Positions 1 to 10,793 are shown, numbered from the stretch's first letter. The stretch: DNA of 30,093 nucleotides from Priapulus caudatus (GCF_000485595.1 NW_014577247.1:139796-169888); one strand, 5' to 3'. Program-made: numbers and translations. Notes: generated from the letters alone by a model not told the origin.

Positions 1-1232
1 CTGTAGCATTCGTTAAAATTGCATAATCGATGGTCGAATTATGCCTTTAATATACCTTCTTTATATGCCCTAATTTGCCGGTGAAAAACAGAGAGACGCC
101 AGTATCTGAACAGTACTGGGGGAATAGTGTTAGACAACAGAAATTACCAAATCGTCTAGATTTTTGCAAATTTAACCAACGTAAAATCATTTTTATCAGG
201 TGAGAGTTTGAGGATATATTTAGTAACGTTAGTTCTTACTTTTATTTTTAATGTAAAAAAATGGGAATTTTTTTTTTACAAATTTTACCATGGAAAATCG
301 TGACGTAGTCAATTTAATGTTTCTATACTCTCTTTCACCTTTTATTGCCGACAATTTCCTGCAAATGCCGTCCAAATGCTCATCTGCAACAAACGCTGGC
401 TTGCTGCTGCAGACTGACCCATAAATATATAGCAGGTAGGAAAGCGTGCTGCCAAAATTTGCTCGAAGCTCGCTTGATTTCACACGAATACAACAAATAT
501 TCAACCATTCTACTCCATCTTTGTTTCTATTTGAAGAACAGTGTTCACTTGTTATAAAAACATACTGTCTGTGATCGTAACCGAGCTGTGTCACACGAAA
601 TCGCAGAAAGCCTGACGAAAATTCTCGCATTCGCTCCCTTTGCGAAGTTTATGTAAATGGCTGTCAGAATCAGGAAACACCCACCGGCGCTCTTCGTGAC
701 CTCATTTTTGTGACGCAATGCTGCAACGTTTTTGCAACGCTCCACTGGCGACTTTGACGATCGATCGAGGCTGGTACCGGGAATTGGAAAGCAGCGTGGT
801 AGTTTCACAAAATGCAGTGCGCCGCCTATAGCCCTGTACTTGCAGCCATTTACATAAACTGCGCAACAGGAGTGAATGCGAGAATTTTGTCAGGCTTTGT
901 GTGATTTCGCGTGACACAGCTCGGTTACAAACACAGACAGTATGTTTTTATAGCAAGTGAACACTGTTCTTCAAATAGACACAATGATGGAGTAGAATGG
1001 TGGAATATTTGTGCTGTATTTGTGTGAAATCAAGCAAGCGTCGGGCAAATTTTGGCAGCACGCTTTCCTACCTGCTATATATTTATGTGTCAGTTTATTG
1101 CAGAAAAAAAAATAAATAAAAAATGTTATACCTACCTACCTACCCTAATTTTCACAATCCATGTGACCCGAACCAAAGGTATTTTTTCGTTTGGCCTAAA
1201 TAGTAATACTAGTTCACATGCATTGGTTTCAG
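1..1232 (+). other. RFC3 upstream/intron sequence containing a foldback repeat
   Basis: No coding exon is recognisable. The first 390 bases are AT-rich and featureless. 394-1106 is a large inverted repeat (listed separately). The stretch just before 1233 is pyrimidine-rich and ends in TTTCAG, the acceptor used by the first visible RFC3 exon. It is probably intron 1 of RFC3. Confidence 0.6.
394..1106. mobile_element. Foldback (long inverted-repeat) element in RFC3 intron
   Basis: Two imperfect arms of roughly 260-270 bp (about 394-663 and 842-1106) are reverse complements of each other around a ~180-bp centre. The outer ends read TAAATATATAGCAGGTAGG on the left and its complement on the right. 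The arms share long stretches, such as the block around GTTCACTTG / CAAGTGAAC, with scattered differences. A third copy of the outer ~95 bp occurs at 11722-11816, so this is a dispersed family. I see no transposase. The open frames over it on both strands follow the arms and are not independent genes. Confidence 0.75.
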
Positions 1233-4200
1233 GTCAATGGTGGTGACTTTCCGCACCTCCTCATTTACGGTCCATCCGGGGCTGGGAAAAAAACTCGCAT
1301 CATGTGTCTGCTAAGAGAGCTGTATGGTGCTGGTGTGGAAAAGCTAAGGATTGAACATCAAAATTTCACAGCACCATCTGGAAAAAAGCTGGAGATAACG
1401 ACAATAGCTAGCAACTACCATATAGAGGTCAATCCGAGGTATAGTGGTGGTAGACAATTGTCTAAAGATTCTATCACAATGCAGCGATTCAGTGACTGAA
1501 ACTCCAACTTAGACCTGCAGCTGTACAACTTTACTAGTGCTAAAAGAACAAGTTTGTTTTTCAGTGATGTTGGTAACCAGGACAGGGTTGTTATCCAGGA
1601 GGTTCTGAAAACAGTTGCCCAGTCACAGCAATTGGAAACATCCCAACAGAGAGACTTCAAAGGTATGCAATTTAACTGGACTTACAGGCTGATTTTATTT
1701 AAAATATTTCATATATTGTAAAGTTTTTTAATATATATATTAATGTTCATTTACTCAAACATCGAAAATGGTAAAAAATATATGAACACAATATTATTTG
1801 GCAAGTTGATTTATATCTAGCACACTACTGTGCGATCTACTTCTAGAGATCCTCTTAGGATTTTTTTTATATCTACATTTTTTTCGATGTCTAATGGCCC
1901 ACATCACCCAATTCAGATTCCAGTTTATCCCACTTGCTTACCTGTATATTATATAACACAGCTTGACTCATAATTAAATTTGTTTTGGATACTGATCGAT
2001 TCATTGTTGTTGTAGTTGTTATTTTGACAGAGGTGGATCGGTTGACAAAGGATGCACAGCACGCGCTACGGCGCACTATGGAAAAGTACATGGCCACGTG
2101 CAGGCTTATTTTGTGCTGTAACTCCACCAGCAAAGTAATACCTGCTATTCGCAGTCGATGCCTCGCTGTAAGGGTGCCAGCTCCCTCTGTGGACGAGGTA
2201 GTTATAGTATTCATTTTACTTTCAATATCTGTTTAATTGAAGGACCAAACTGCTTAGTGTTTTTCTCGCAAGCTGCCCACTATGGCTTGCATGCAGTGTT
2301 GTTGTCAATCTTGTCATTTGGAAGTGTCTTGCCAGTTTTGCTGAGTGAGACTTGTTAAAACGGTGATGCGGGCTTACAGATGTGTTCCGTCCTGACAAAC
2401 GTATGCAAGAAAGAAGGACTCACGCTTCCATCACAGCTGGCGAAGAGGATAGCAGAGAAAAGTGGTCGGAACCTGAGACGAGCATTGCTGATGTGTGAGG
2501 CATGCAGGGTTCAGCAGTGAGTATATATTCGTGGAGACTGCACACAAATTAATAATAAAATTCTTTCCTGAGTTAAAGTACATGAGAGAAGTGCTCTAAT
2601 TTTTTCTTTAAGTAACAGATGTAGTGATTTTCTGATTTTCTTATCTACTAAACCACCCCCGGGTTATTAACTTTCGTCAAATGAATAAATTAGGGCAGAA
2701 AAAATTGTTTTAAGGTTGTTATAGGTTTAGGTTTTAACCACAGCTCCACTCCAGCTACACCCTAGAATTTTAGGGTTTACTATAAGAGTAAGCACATAAA
2801 TAATAGTATATACCTACACATTTCTACTATCATGCATGACACACTTGAAGAACACGTACAAACTGGGTGGGCTTGACTGACATAGCGACCACATCCAAAT
2901 GAGGGCGTGGTTATCTTACTTAGAGAGATAGGTCAATAGGATACGCATTACATTTCAGGGGTAGAAATTAACTTGTGAACAAGGGAGTCCAACGGACTCC
3001 CTGCCCTCTAAAAGAGAGAGTCCGCAGCAAAATGAGGAAGTCTGCAGTCTGAAGTTCAAAACTAAAGATATTAACAATAACGCATGTGCTTATTTTGAAG
3101 ATTCATGAGGTTGCACGTCTGCCAAATTTTCTTTGGGCATTTACTGAAACATTCCACGAGGCCGTGCTCTGGAACAAACTAGTTAGTATGGCAGAATTTT
3201 CAGGGAGTCACACGGACTCCTGCATATGTCAAATCAGGGAGTACGACAGTATATCAGGGAGTATTTGACTCCGGACTCAGGTTAATTTCGCACCCTGCAT
3301 TTTATTGAGGTGTTTAGTCCAGTCCCTAATCAGGTGACATGTAGTTACCACATGTAAGCGGCTGACGTTCGGTCATGAACATGGTGATTACCTGGGCAGG
3401 TACCCATTCAGTGAAGACCAGGAGGTGACGGAAGCAGACTGGGAACTGTACCTGAGGGAGACTGCTAACATGATTGTGCAGGAGCAAAGCCCAAAACGGT
3501 AAGCATTAGTGCACTGCTTTTTCATTGAGCTTGCGTGATATTGACTCAATTACTAAGCATAAACTTTTTTGGTGGTACACGCTTTTAATAGGAGTGGGAC
3601 GACATGGGTAGCTCACGATATGATCCGTATCACGACACAGCCTTCACAATACGATTAGTATCGCGATACTTCCAAGAGAAACTACCTAGCAAACTATACT
3701 CCCAACCGGGATGATATGAACCGGAACTAATCATGTGAATGCTTACAAATCAGTATCGTTGAACACTTAGTAAACAACTGCTATGGAATTAGTAATTGTG
3801 TTGTTTCTTTTGTTTTTAGATGACACTATGCTACTAATTTCTATAGATTTTAGTCATTAGAGTATAGACACATATATTGTGTTTGGTCAAACGTATCATT
3901 ACGTGTGTCGTCAACGTTTTTATCATGATACATCGATATATTTATGAATCTTCCCACCCCTAGCTATTTATATTTTGGTTTCCATGCCAATTTGTGGTAC
4001 TTTTCAGGTTGTTTGAGGTTAGAGGCAGACTATATGAGCTGCTATCACACTGCATTCCTTCCGATATCATTATCAAGGTACGTTTGATATCATTCCGAGC
4101 ACATACATCATACGGCCGGTGTTCTCTGCTATACAATATGCACAATAAGCAGAATTACTACATACGTTTAAGCCCATTTTGGTATTTCCTAGTTTACTCA

Positions 4201-4556
4201 CTCACATTTTGTTGCACATTTAAACAGGTTTGTTCAATTTAATTGAAAAATTATTGTAGTGATGTAGTTAAACTGTTTTCATTAGTAATATTTACCTACC
4301 TTGGTCACGTGTTTAGTATATAATATATATAGAAGTGTATTAACATTTGGCATTTGACATTTTGCAGGGTCTACTCACAGAACTCATCTCCAATTGTGAT
4401 GGCCAGTTGAAAGCCGAAGTCACACAGATGGCAGCACAGTACGAGCACAAGTTACAGCAGGGACAGAAAGCCATTTACCATCTGGAGGCATTCGTGGCCA
4501 AATTCATGAGTATTTACATGCGATTTATGGAGGAAACCCTGATGGATGCATTTTAG
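1233..4556 (+). CDS. RFC3: Replication factor C subunit 3 (clamp-loader small subunit), 5'-partial in window
   Basis: This is an AAA+ small subunit of the RFC clamp loader, which opens PCNA and loads it at primer-template junctions in the nucleus. Seven coding exons join in phase: 1233-1438, 1565-1662, 2016-2197, 2380-2516, 3400-3498, 4008-4077 and 4368-4556 (981 nt, 326 aa plus stop), all with GT-AG introns. Visible motifs are the Walker A loop GPSGAGKKT (1269-1295), a Walker-B-like LTEVD at the start of the third exon, the sensor segment LILCCNSTS, and the SRC-type motif IRSRC. The TEVD box instead of DEAD is typical of RFC3. The C-terminal collar helices end LEAFVAKFM...MDAF. Human RFC3 is 356 aa. 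The missing ~29 residues (MSLWVDKYRP-type exon 1) are not recognisable in 1-1232, so the gene probably begins upstream. No broken codons are seen. Confidence 0.95.
2956..3297. mobile_element. hAT-like MITE in RFC3 intron
   Basis: The element begins CAGGGGTAGAAATTAAC and ends GTTAATTTCGCACCCTG, an inverted pair of about 17 bp. It is flanked by the 5-bp direct repeat CATTT (2951-2955 and 3298-3302). The interior repeats GGGAGTCC and its complement several times, forming short hairpins (for example around 2983 and 3205). At 342 bp with no ORF it is non-autonomous. The CAGGG terminus is hAT-like, but an 8-bp duplication cannot be shown. Confidence 0.7.
3591..3960. mobile_element. MITE with TA target duplication in RFC3 intron
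   Basis: The termini GGAGTGGGACGA (left) and the complement of TCTTCCCACCCC (right) form an imperfect inverted repeat. The element is bounded by TA on both sides (3589-3590 and 3961-3962). The interior is rich in ATCGATA/TATCGCGATA palindromes. The TA duplication suggests a Tc1/mariner-type origin. There is no coding capacity. Confidence 0.55.
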
Positions 4557-4669
4557 TATGTGCACTACTGATAGTGTGATAGTGATCTAGTGTGTTTGTA
4601 TGCCAGCATGTGTATTGTACTAAATCTAGGTTATACGACTTGATGTTCAATGTGTTTTTCAATGGGTTT

Positions 4670-4675
4670 ATTAAA
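4670..4675 (+). terminator. RFC3 polyadenylation signal (ATTAAA)
   Basis: ATTAAA lies 114 bp past the RFC3 stop and is the only close match to a poly(A) signal downstream of it on this strand. The position is plausible, but no transcript evidence is available. Confidence 0.5.
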
Positions 4676-4775
4676 CAATGATGTATAAGTAACTTTCAAC
4701 CTGTTTACCGCCTACTGCAACTAAATGGTTACGAATCATGAGTAAAACTTATATCATAAAATTGTACTACTGAAA

Positions 4776-4781
4776 TTTATT
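4776..4781 (-). terminator. DELE1-like polyadenylation signal (AATAAA on minus strand)
   Basis: A canonical AATAAA reads on the minus strand about 175 bp downstream of the stop at 4957 of the putative last DELE1 exon. Its presence supports taking that reading frame as the 3' exon of the minus-strand gene. Confidence 0.55.
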
Positions 4782-4956
4782 GTAATTTCCTTCTAACACC
4801 TCATATGTGACTTAGACTGCTTTCGAATGAAGGACACAAGAGCACAACATTAGCTTCATTTGTACAATGGATCAGATTTCACATTAGATACATGGACTGC
4901 ACAAACTTGAAATGTTAGGTCTTCTTGCTGGCTTATAGCAAAAGTAATGCAGTTTG

Positions 4957-5273
4957 TTATATACATATATGTACACTCGCTGGCACATTGATTCCTCTGG
5001 TAGTGCGCCTTGCTTCGTCCACTGAACAAGTACTGTATGAAACCTGACTCAGTGATAGCTCTCCAAACCTCCCCTGCCACACATCTCGAGACTCGTCTGC
5101 ATCAGTGCTGTGAAACGTTTGGGATTTGTGATCACCACAAGCTGGCAGTAAAACATCAAGGTATGACGAAGGAGAGCCAACCCTAATCGGTGGGATACTG
5201 CTGTTGTCGCTATGGCAACCAAAATTGGGCAAAGATGCAGAGTGCTGCAGCCTTGCAGTATTGTGATTCATAT
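4957..5273 (-). CDS. Putative C-terminal exon of DELE1-like gene
   Basis: An acceptor CTTTTTCAG is followed by an open frame of 105 codons ending at a stop at 4957, with AATAAA about 175 bp beyond. The start of the exon reads ARLQHSASLPNFG. This recalls the human DELE1 tail segment RLPHASSTGNLG in a low-complexity, Ser-rich, probably disordered tail. No domain is recognised. Assignment rests on position, phase, poly(A) signal and that short similarity. Confidence 0.55.
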
Positions 5274-8200
5274 CTGAAAAAGAGTGATGATAGAGACACT
5301 AAGGTCCAGGGTGCAGAAAACGCATCTAAAGAGGTCTAATTTCAAAAAATTACGCTGTTTTTGAAGATTTGGGTTACAGACCCCCAGACCCCCCTTCGCG
5401 TGCTTGCAAGTTTGGGTTACGGTTAGACCCCCCCCCCTGCGTACAAATCCTGTACACGCCCCTGAGGTCTGCATAGCATACACATGTAAATGGATATTAG
5501 TGCATTGTAAGATCGAAATATTTACACAACATTATTAATTGCAGTGTTGTATCGAGTCCGCACCCCCCCCCCCCCCGAGTCCGAGTCCAGTTTGATAAAA
5601 AAAAGGGGGCACAGACCGACAAGGCCGCTCACTTCTATGTAGGTGTTTGTTAAAAATGTGCGGTGGTCTCCTGCCACCTGGATGCTGTCACTTGTTTGTA
5701 TTAGGTAGGAGTTTTAGTTTAAATTCTTGTAAACTGCGTGTTTACATATGTACAGGTTATGTACTATGTAGTGGCCTCGAGCGCGCCCCGACCTGAGTCC
5801 TCAAGTCAGGAGGGCTCAAGTCCGATCATTGCACTCGCGAGGCCGAGACCAAAGAAACCGGCCTGCGAGATCTGCAACACTGCTAATTAGTGGAGTATTA
5901 CAATGGGTAAATTACCTTTGTCGCTACGCAATGGCTTCAAAAGCCCTGCTTCTCCAAATCAAGGTGAGCGCTGACGATATCACCAAGATCTGCGGCGCAA
6001 TTTTGTAGCAGTTCCTGCGGCAAATGACATTGTTGGCCATTAATCCTGCAGCAATTTAAACGAGTAACGGCATTACTACTTGCAACTAAAAGAAGCAACG
6101 GAAGTGACATATATTTGTAAGTAGCAGCGCAAACAGTCGTGTGATTCTGCTGTCGCATGTACACAAATGTATAAATGTAAATTTTTACCAATTTTCATTC
6201 AAAAACGTCTTAGGCATCATACAAATAGCACCAGTTTGCAATGTAACCGTCAGCGAACAGGTACAGTGTGACTAACAGACACGACGGCGTATTTTCGCAT
6301 CGAAGAGAGAAATTATCAAAGCCATATTTTTTAGCAGAGGCAAATGTTAGCGAGGATGTTGCTGATGACGTGAAAAACAAGTTCATGCCTAAAAGAACTT
6401 GAGACCGTTGTAGGGACCGTGTGGAGCTCACCTCCCAAGCCGTGCTCATAGAAATAACCAAGGCTGTGAGTAGCAGCAAGTATGGCCATCATTCGCCGCC
6501 TTTTGAGTACAGTTCCGCTGCCGCTGCTGCAGATCTGCCGCAGTGCCCCAGCCATTCTCGTAACACATGCCCAGGTAGTACGGTGCTCCTGATCCTGCAC
6601 GCATACACAAATTCACATCTTGTGTAATTTCTATTGCACATTGCTGCTTACTCGAGTTGAGTCTGCTATTTGACTGAAGTGACTTATTAAAATGGTCAGT
6701 GGTGAATACTGTCAAACCCGTGTTCGCGAACACCTTTGTGGAATAGATAATTGTCTATAAATAACACGGTCATTGTCATTGGATGCTTTCCTTGCATGGC
6801 AACTATACAGTGAAACAATTTCATAGAATTGACACCTGTTTAAATATGACACAGCCATTCCCCTTGAGCAATCCTTATTTACAAGTTTGACTGTGCTAAG
6901 AAAGGCAAAGAAAGGCACATGCCATTTTAGACCGAATTTAAATTGAGCTGGACAATAATGGATACTTATACAGCTGCAGACTTTAACATGAATTCCCGTG
7001 ACTTTTTCTAGGAAGTTTATTGCTAACCCAGGAAACCGGTTATGCAGCATGTGGGGGCTACCTTATGCTCAGTGGCAGTTTTCAGCAGGGAGAAAGCTGT
7101 GTCGTAGTCATGTGTCTCCAAGCATTGTACTCCAACATAGGACTGTGCCTGAAACAACAAGGCAACAATCCATCGTGTTTCAGCCACGTATGATAGATTA
7201 CATGCATTCCTGCTCGCCTGAGTTATGTGCCCATCTAGCTGCTAATGATATTTCATTCAGGCCGAGTGAGTTTGCGCAATACTGGGCCAAAACTGTCAAG
7301 TTTATTCCCAGCTAAAGTTCCGGTGCCGGCCGGAACTTTTTTCAAGTTCCGGCTGGTTTTGGTTCCGGCCAGAACTTAAAAAGTTGGATCCGGTGCACCC
7401 CTAAGATTTCTATACGTTGAGGGTCGGTATAGAGGACATTATTATAGCTATGATTTCGAAAAGCCATGGTATGGTATATTATACACCGTCAGTCAGTGAA
7501 ATAGCTTACATTATATACGGACCAATGCTGATGGTGGGAGGGCTTATGGAATACAGGGAATTTGAAGGGTAAGAACGTGACCATGAACCTGGTAGTGGGG
7601 AGGGATAGTATCCAGTCAAACCTTTTCAGATTATTAATTACTTTCTAAGTAAAGGTGTACGTGTCTAATTAAATGCACTGGCACATCTAATTATAGGGAG
7701 CGAAGTGCGATATGTATGTACTTTTAATAGCATTTGTATCAGATCTTCACCAGCTCATCCATTTTTAAAGTCACCTCTGTTTGAGTTACTTAATGTACTT
7801 AATCTCTTCACAAAACAATGGATAGTTTATTTAGGCACATAAAGGCTCACTCGAAAACCACCTTGATATTTTCCAGTCACCTTACTCAGAAAGTTGCATC
7901 TTTTTAAAAATTTATGCTCACCTGAATTACACCACCAGATGCAGCCTTCTTTAGTAGCTCTAGTGCTTCCGCCTCAGATCTCCCGAACTGCTCATCAAGA
8001 AAGAGAACCCCTAGGTTATACTGAGCCATCGCATGGCCTCGCTGAGCCGCCTGGTGGTAGAATTCTGCTGCCTATAAAAAGTAGAGGTGAGAGTATGATT
8101 TAGATTGGCAAGGTTTATGTTTGACAGTGTTGCCAACACAGCAATATTTATGGATATCTGGCATGTAAGTTATTGGGGCGTGTGAGGGATCAAGTATCCA

Positions 8201-10793
8201 TGATAGCTAGCTGTAATAAATGTGTGAGAAATCCAAAAGTGAGCTCTTTCCTTAATGTGAAGACTTGATGCATACCTTTTTCACATCCTGCTTGACACCA
8301 AGTCCCTGTTCGTAGCAGACGCCAAGATTATACTGAGCCTTGCTGTAGCCATCCTGGCTGGCCGTCTCAAACCACTTCACAGCCGATTCAAATTTGCTAC
8401 CCTGACGAAACAAGAGCCACAGTTTAATGACACGATGGGGCTACATAGTGGGATGGAATTATTATACAGCAGTGCTTTACCTACTGTAAGAAAGTCTAAT
8501 TTACTGTAGTACAGTTTTTTAACCAATGGGCACGTAATTAACCCAGCTTACATACCTGAACCAACTGCAGTCCAATGACGTTGTGAACAATATTGGTGCC
8601 ATGAGCCAATTTCAGTTTGACAGCCTTAAAGTGATCATCACCTTCCTGTTTGTGAGAATGAAATGAAATTACTGTGAAGGACCCTAACTGTAATCGCAAC
8701 AATACATAGCCAATATCAAATAACAATGTACATACACATTGATGCCAAAATATAGTTGAACTTGTTACGTGATGAAACCATTATCAGCTCCCATTACACA
8801 GATTTAGAAATCGCCATGACCACTGAGTAATCAACAGCCAAAATTGACATAAATATGGATGATAATAGCATTTATTTTACCTTCTTGCCAGCTGTATTAG
8901 TCTTTTGTAAAACAGAGGAATTTCCTCTCGGTTCGTCGGCAGTAGAGTAATTTTGATTGTGCTTTTGTGTAGACCTGCTATTCTGCGGAAGAATAGCCCT
9001 GCGGATGCCCTGAGGTTGTGTAAAGGCAACTAAAGTCTTGAAAATACATGGCTTTTTCTTTTCTTTGTCACACGGCCTGTGAATGTGTAGTGGCCTCCAG
9101 AGTTGCATGCAAAGCACAAATGCTGCTCCCTGGTTGATAAAAACGTAGTAATATTAACGTTCAGGTAATGATACTTCCAAGTGCTGTGGTTACCTACACG
9201 TTAGTGCTTGGGTAAGCAAATGCTTGGTATAAAAAGTAATCAATGCTACTGGGCAAATTCAGAAACTTCCAGCATTACGTCTGACTTTGCCTTTAGACAT
9301 ACCCATCTCAATGCTCCATAAAGTCTCTGATGAAGCTGAAAGGCTGACTGCCAGTTATCCTGCTGGAAACTGTTCTGCTTATTGCCTTTAGCTCCACTGC
9401 TCTCCCTATGCGTATGGGAATCATCTCCAAGTCTGGAAATTCACACACATAGTTTATTAGATTACGTTGGTCTATCGAAAGTTTTGCGCTCAAATAAAGT
9501 ATATAGGCCCTTCACTTACAGATGACAGTCCTCAGATCAGGCTTAAACAACAGATAAATAATGGTAAAAAATAATAAGTACCGGTAATAAACAGTTCATT
9601 CCTGGTCAGAGGTTGCCCTGGTGGCTGGTGTGAAAGATAGCACACCTCTTTCAATACAGGAAGAAGGAATCACCACATAATACAGTGCTCGAAATAAGCG
9701 TTGTCCGGTTGTCCGAGACAACCAGAATTTGCGCCGGACAACCTAACAAGTCTGAGACATTGTCCGGTGGACAACCAAGTAAAAAAGGTGACGAAAAACG
9801 CACTTTATTTATGTTTTTCTCACGGGTTCTCCAAGAGCACTTATAGCCTGGCGGCCCGCCATTAATCTATGGTGTGGGAAAGCGACGCATACTAGCTGCT
9901 ATTTCCAACACTGGTATATGTCAGGTTTTCTGATTTATAGAGCTGAAGTCGATTTGGAACCAGCAAACAGAGCAAGTTCACCCCTACATTTTGGTATTTT
10001 TATTCCATTATTATTTGAATTTTCCGATGGCTTTGCCCATGCAAACAAAACATCAGTGGGGATTCATGTTGATCCAAAAGTTAAAAAAAAAGAGAATTGT
10101 CGTAGGCAGAATGAAGGCTGTACATGTACTCAAAAGTGCCGCAAATACCATCTCCTGCGATCTACATTTCAAAATTTTGTGGGGGAGAACCCCCATACCC
10201 CCGCGCTTGTTTTCACCCCCCGAAAGATCCTAGATCCTAGATCCGCCACTGAACAATTACATATCTTGGGAAGCAGAGAACAATGAACAAAAATGTTGCC
10301 TTTTCGCATGGCACCAAAACAAAGATTGCAGAGAAGGTAGAGGAGCCGTAGGGTGTGGAGAGGGAGGTGGAGGACCATTAAAATATTAAGTCATCCACTA
10401 TTTTGTGCAGTCCTCCTTGTTAAAAAATCCTGGCTACACCACTGTTTTTGGGTGTTTTCTGACCATATTATTATGTGATTGAAAATAGGAGATTTGGGGA
10501 TATTTTTTTGGGACAACCAGAAATTGTTGCGGACAACCCGATTTGATGCCTGGGTTGTCCGCAGGACAACCACATTTTTTTTCTTATTTCGAGCACTGAC
10601 CACATAATATATTTAAATAATTCTATAACAATGACAGAACTGTGAGCACCTGGCAAGGTGACGATCATGGCCCTTGCAAGTAGTAGTTGAAGCAACTGTG
10701 TTAGGGTTTAATGAACCTTCACCGGTGCTTGTCAAAGGCTGTTGTGCCTGTGGACTCTGCCACAAAGCACTGCCACTTGGTTGCCAACCCTGT
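4957..10793 (-). CDS. DELE1: DELE1-like mitochondrial stress-signalling protein with Sel1 repeats; 3' part frame-disrupted
   Basis: Human DELE1 is a mitochondrial protein that, when its import is disturbed, activates the kinase HRI through its Sel1/TPR-like repeats. Exons in transcription order are 10793-10650, 9432-9303, 9129-8881, 8645-8556, 8401-8276, 8071-7922 and 7148-7062, all joining in phase. Then come 6594-6432 and 6045-5916, which are frame-disturbed, and 5273-4957. Diagnostic pieces are the N-terminal segment around LRWGAAFVLCMQLWRPLHIH, matching the human SWGTLAVLALQLARQIHF region, and Sel1 units such as GYSKAQYNLGVCYEQGLGV, GHAMAQYNLGVLF and AQSYVGVQCLE...AFSLLKTA. The start exon was not found. 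An ATG at 10825 is in frame with the first exon, but an upstream exon carrying a targeting peptide is more likely. Identity is confident; intactness is not. Confidence 0.82.
5541..5883. mobile_element. hAT-like MITE in DELE1 intron
   Basis: The ends GCAGTGTTG and CAACACTGC are perfect 9-bp inverted repeats, flanked by TAATT on both sides (5536-5540, 5884-5888). The interior carries GAGTCCGAGTCC motifs, an uninterrupted run of C near 5562-5576, and a GC-rich right half. There is no ORF. The CAGTG terminus is hAT-like. Confidence 0.65.
5916..6045 (-). pseudogene. Probable penultimate DELE1-like exon, frame broken
   Basis: It is bounded by CTGCAG on the acceptor side and AAAG|GTAATT on the donor side. 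The frame containing QELLQNCAADLGDIVSAHL resembles the last Sel1 unit. That frame needs two carried-over bases, whereas the preceding exon supplies one, and it stops (TGA) inside a TTTTGA run before the donor. One extra T there would read through to the donor in the phase that the next exon needs. Either two more single-base differences exist here or the splice model is wrong. Confidence 0.45.
6432..6594 (-). pseudogene. DELE1-like Sel1 exon with compensating frameshifts
   Basis: The exon has good splice sites (GTGCAG acceptor, GTGAGC donor) and is open throughout in the phase expected from the previous exon. In that frame only the end, LAATHSLGYFYEHGLG, looks like a Sel1 repeat. The first half reads as Sel1 in another frame (SGAPYYLGMCYENGWGTAAD), then AAELYSK in the third frame, then KAANDGH back in the first. 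The homology therefore needs small indels near 6592, 6518-6528, 6501-6504 (AAAA) and 6479-6480 (TT), whose net effect is zero modulo three. This could be assembly error at homopolymers, real decay, or a protein with a scrambled repeat. Confidence 0.7.
7315..7403. repeat. Fragment of a GTTCCGG-rich transposon-derived repeat
   Basis: GTTCCGG/CCGGAAC motifs alternate on both strands, and the block ends GGTGCACCCCTAAG, which looks like a hAT-type terminus. No matching opposite end is seen, so it is a fragment. It lies in the DELE1 intron between 7148 and 7922. Confidence 0.4.
9683..10598. mobile_element. Non-autonomous DNA transposon with 11-bp flanking direct repeat
   Basis: The terminal inverted repeats CAGTGCTCGAAATAAG and their exact complement bound a 916-bp element. 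The 11-bp direct repeat ACCACATAATA flanks it (9672-9682 and 10599-10609). Both ends contain clustered GGACAACC/GGTTGTCC motifs. The centre (about 10170-10260) holds a GGGGGAGAACCCCCATACCCCC segment and CCTAGATCCTAGATCCGCCACTG, perhaps a second inserted fragment. The open frames here are short and non-homologous, so I see no transposase. It sits in the DELE1 intron between exons 9432 and 10650. Confidence 0.8.

Noticed and set aside
5937-6479. Separate small minus-strand genes
   Set aside because: These frames overlap the last recognisable Sel1 exons of the DELE1-like gene and the intron between them; no independent start or homology.
9918-10286. 122-codon plus-strand frame inside the 916-bp element
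   Set aside because: It has no similarity to a transposase or other protein that I recognise and spans the GC-rich insert; considered chance.
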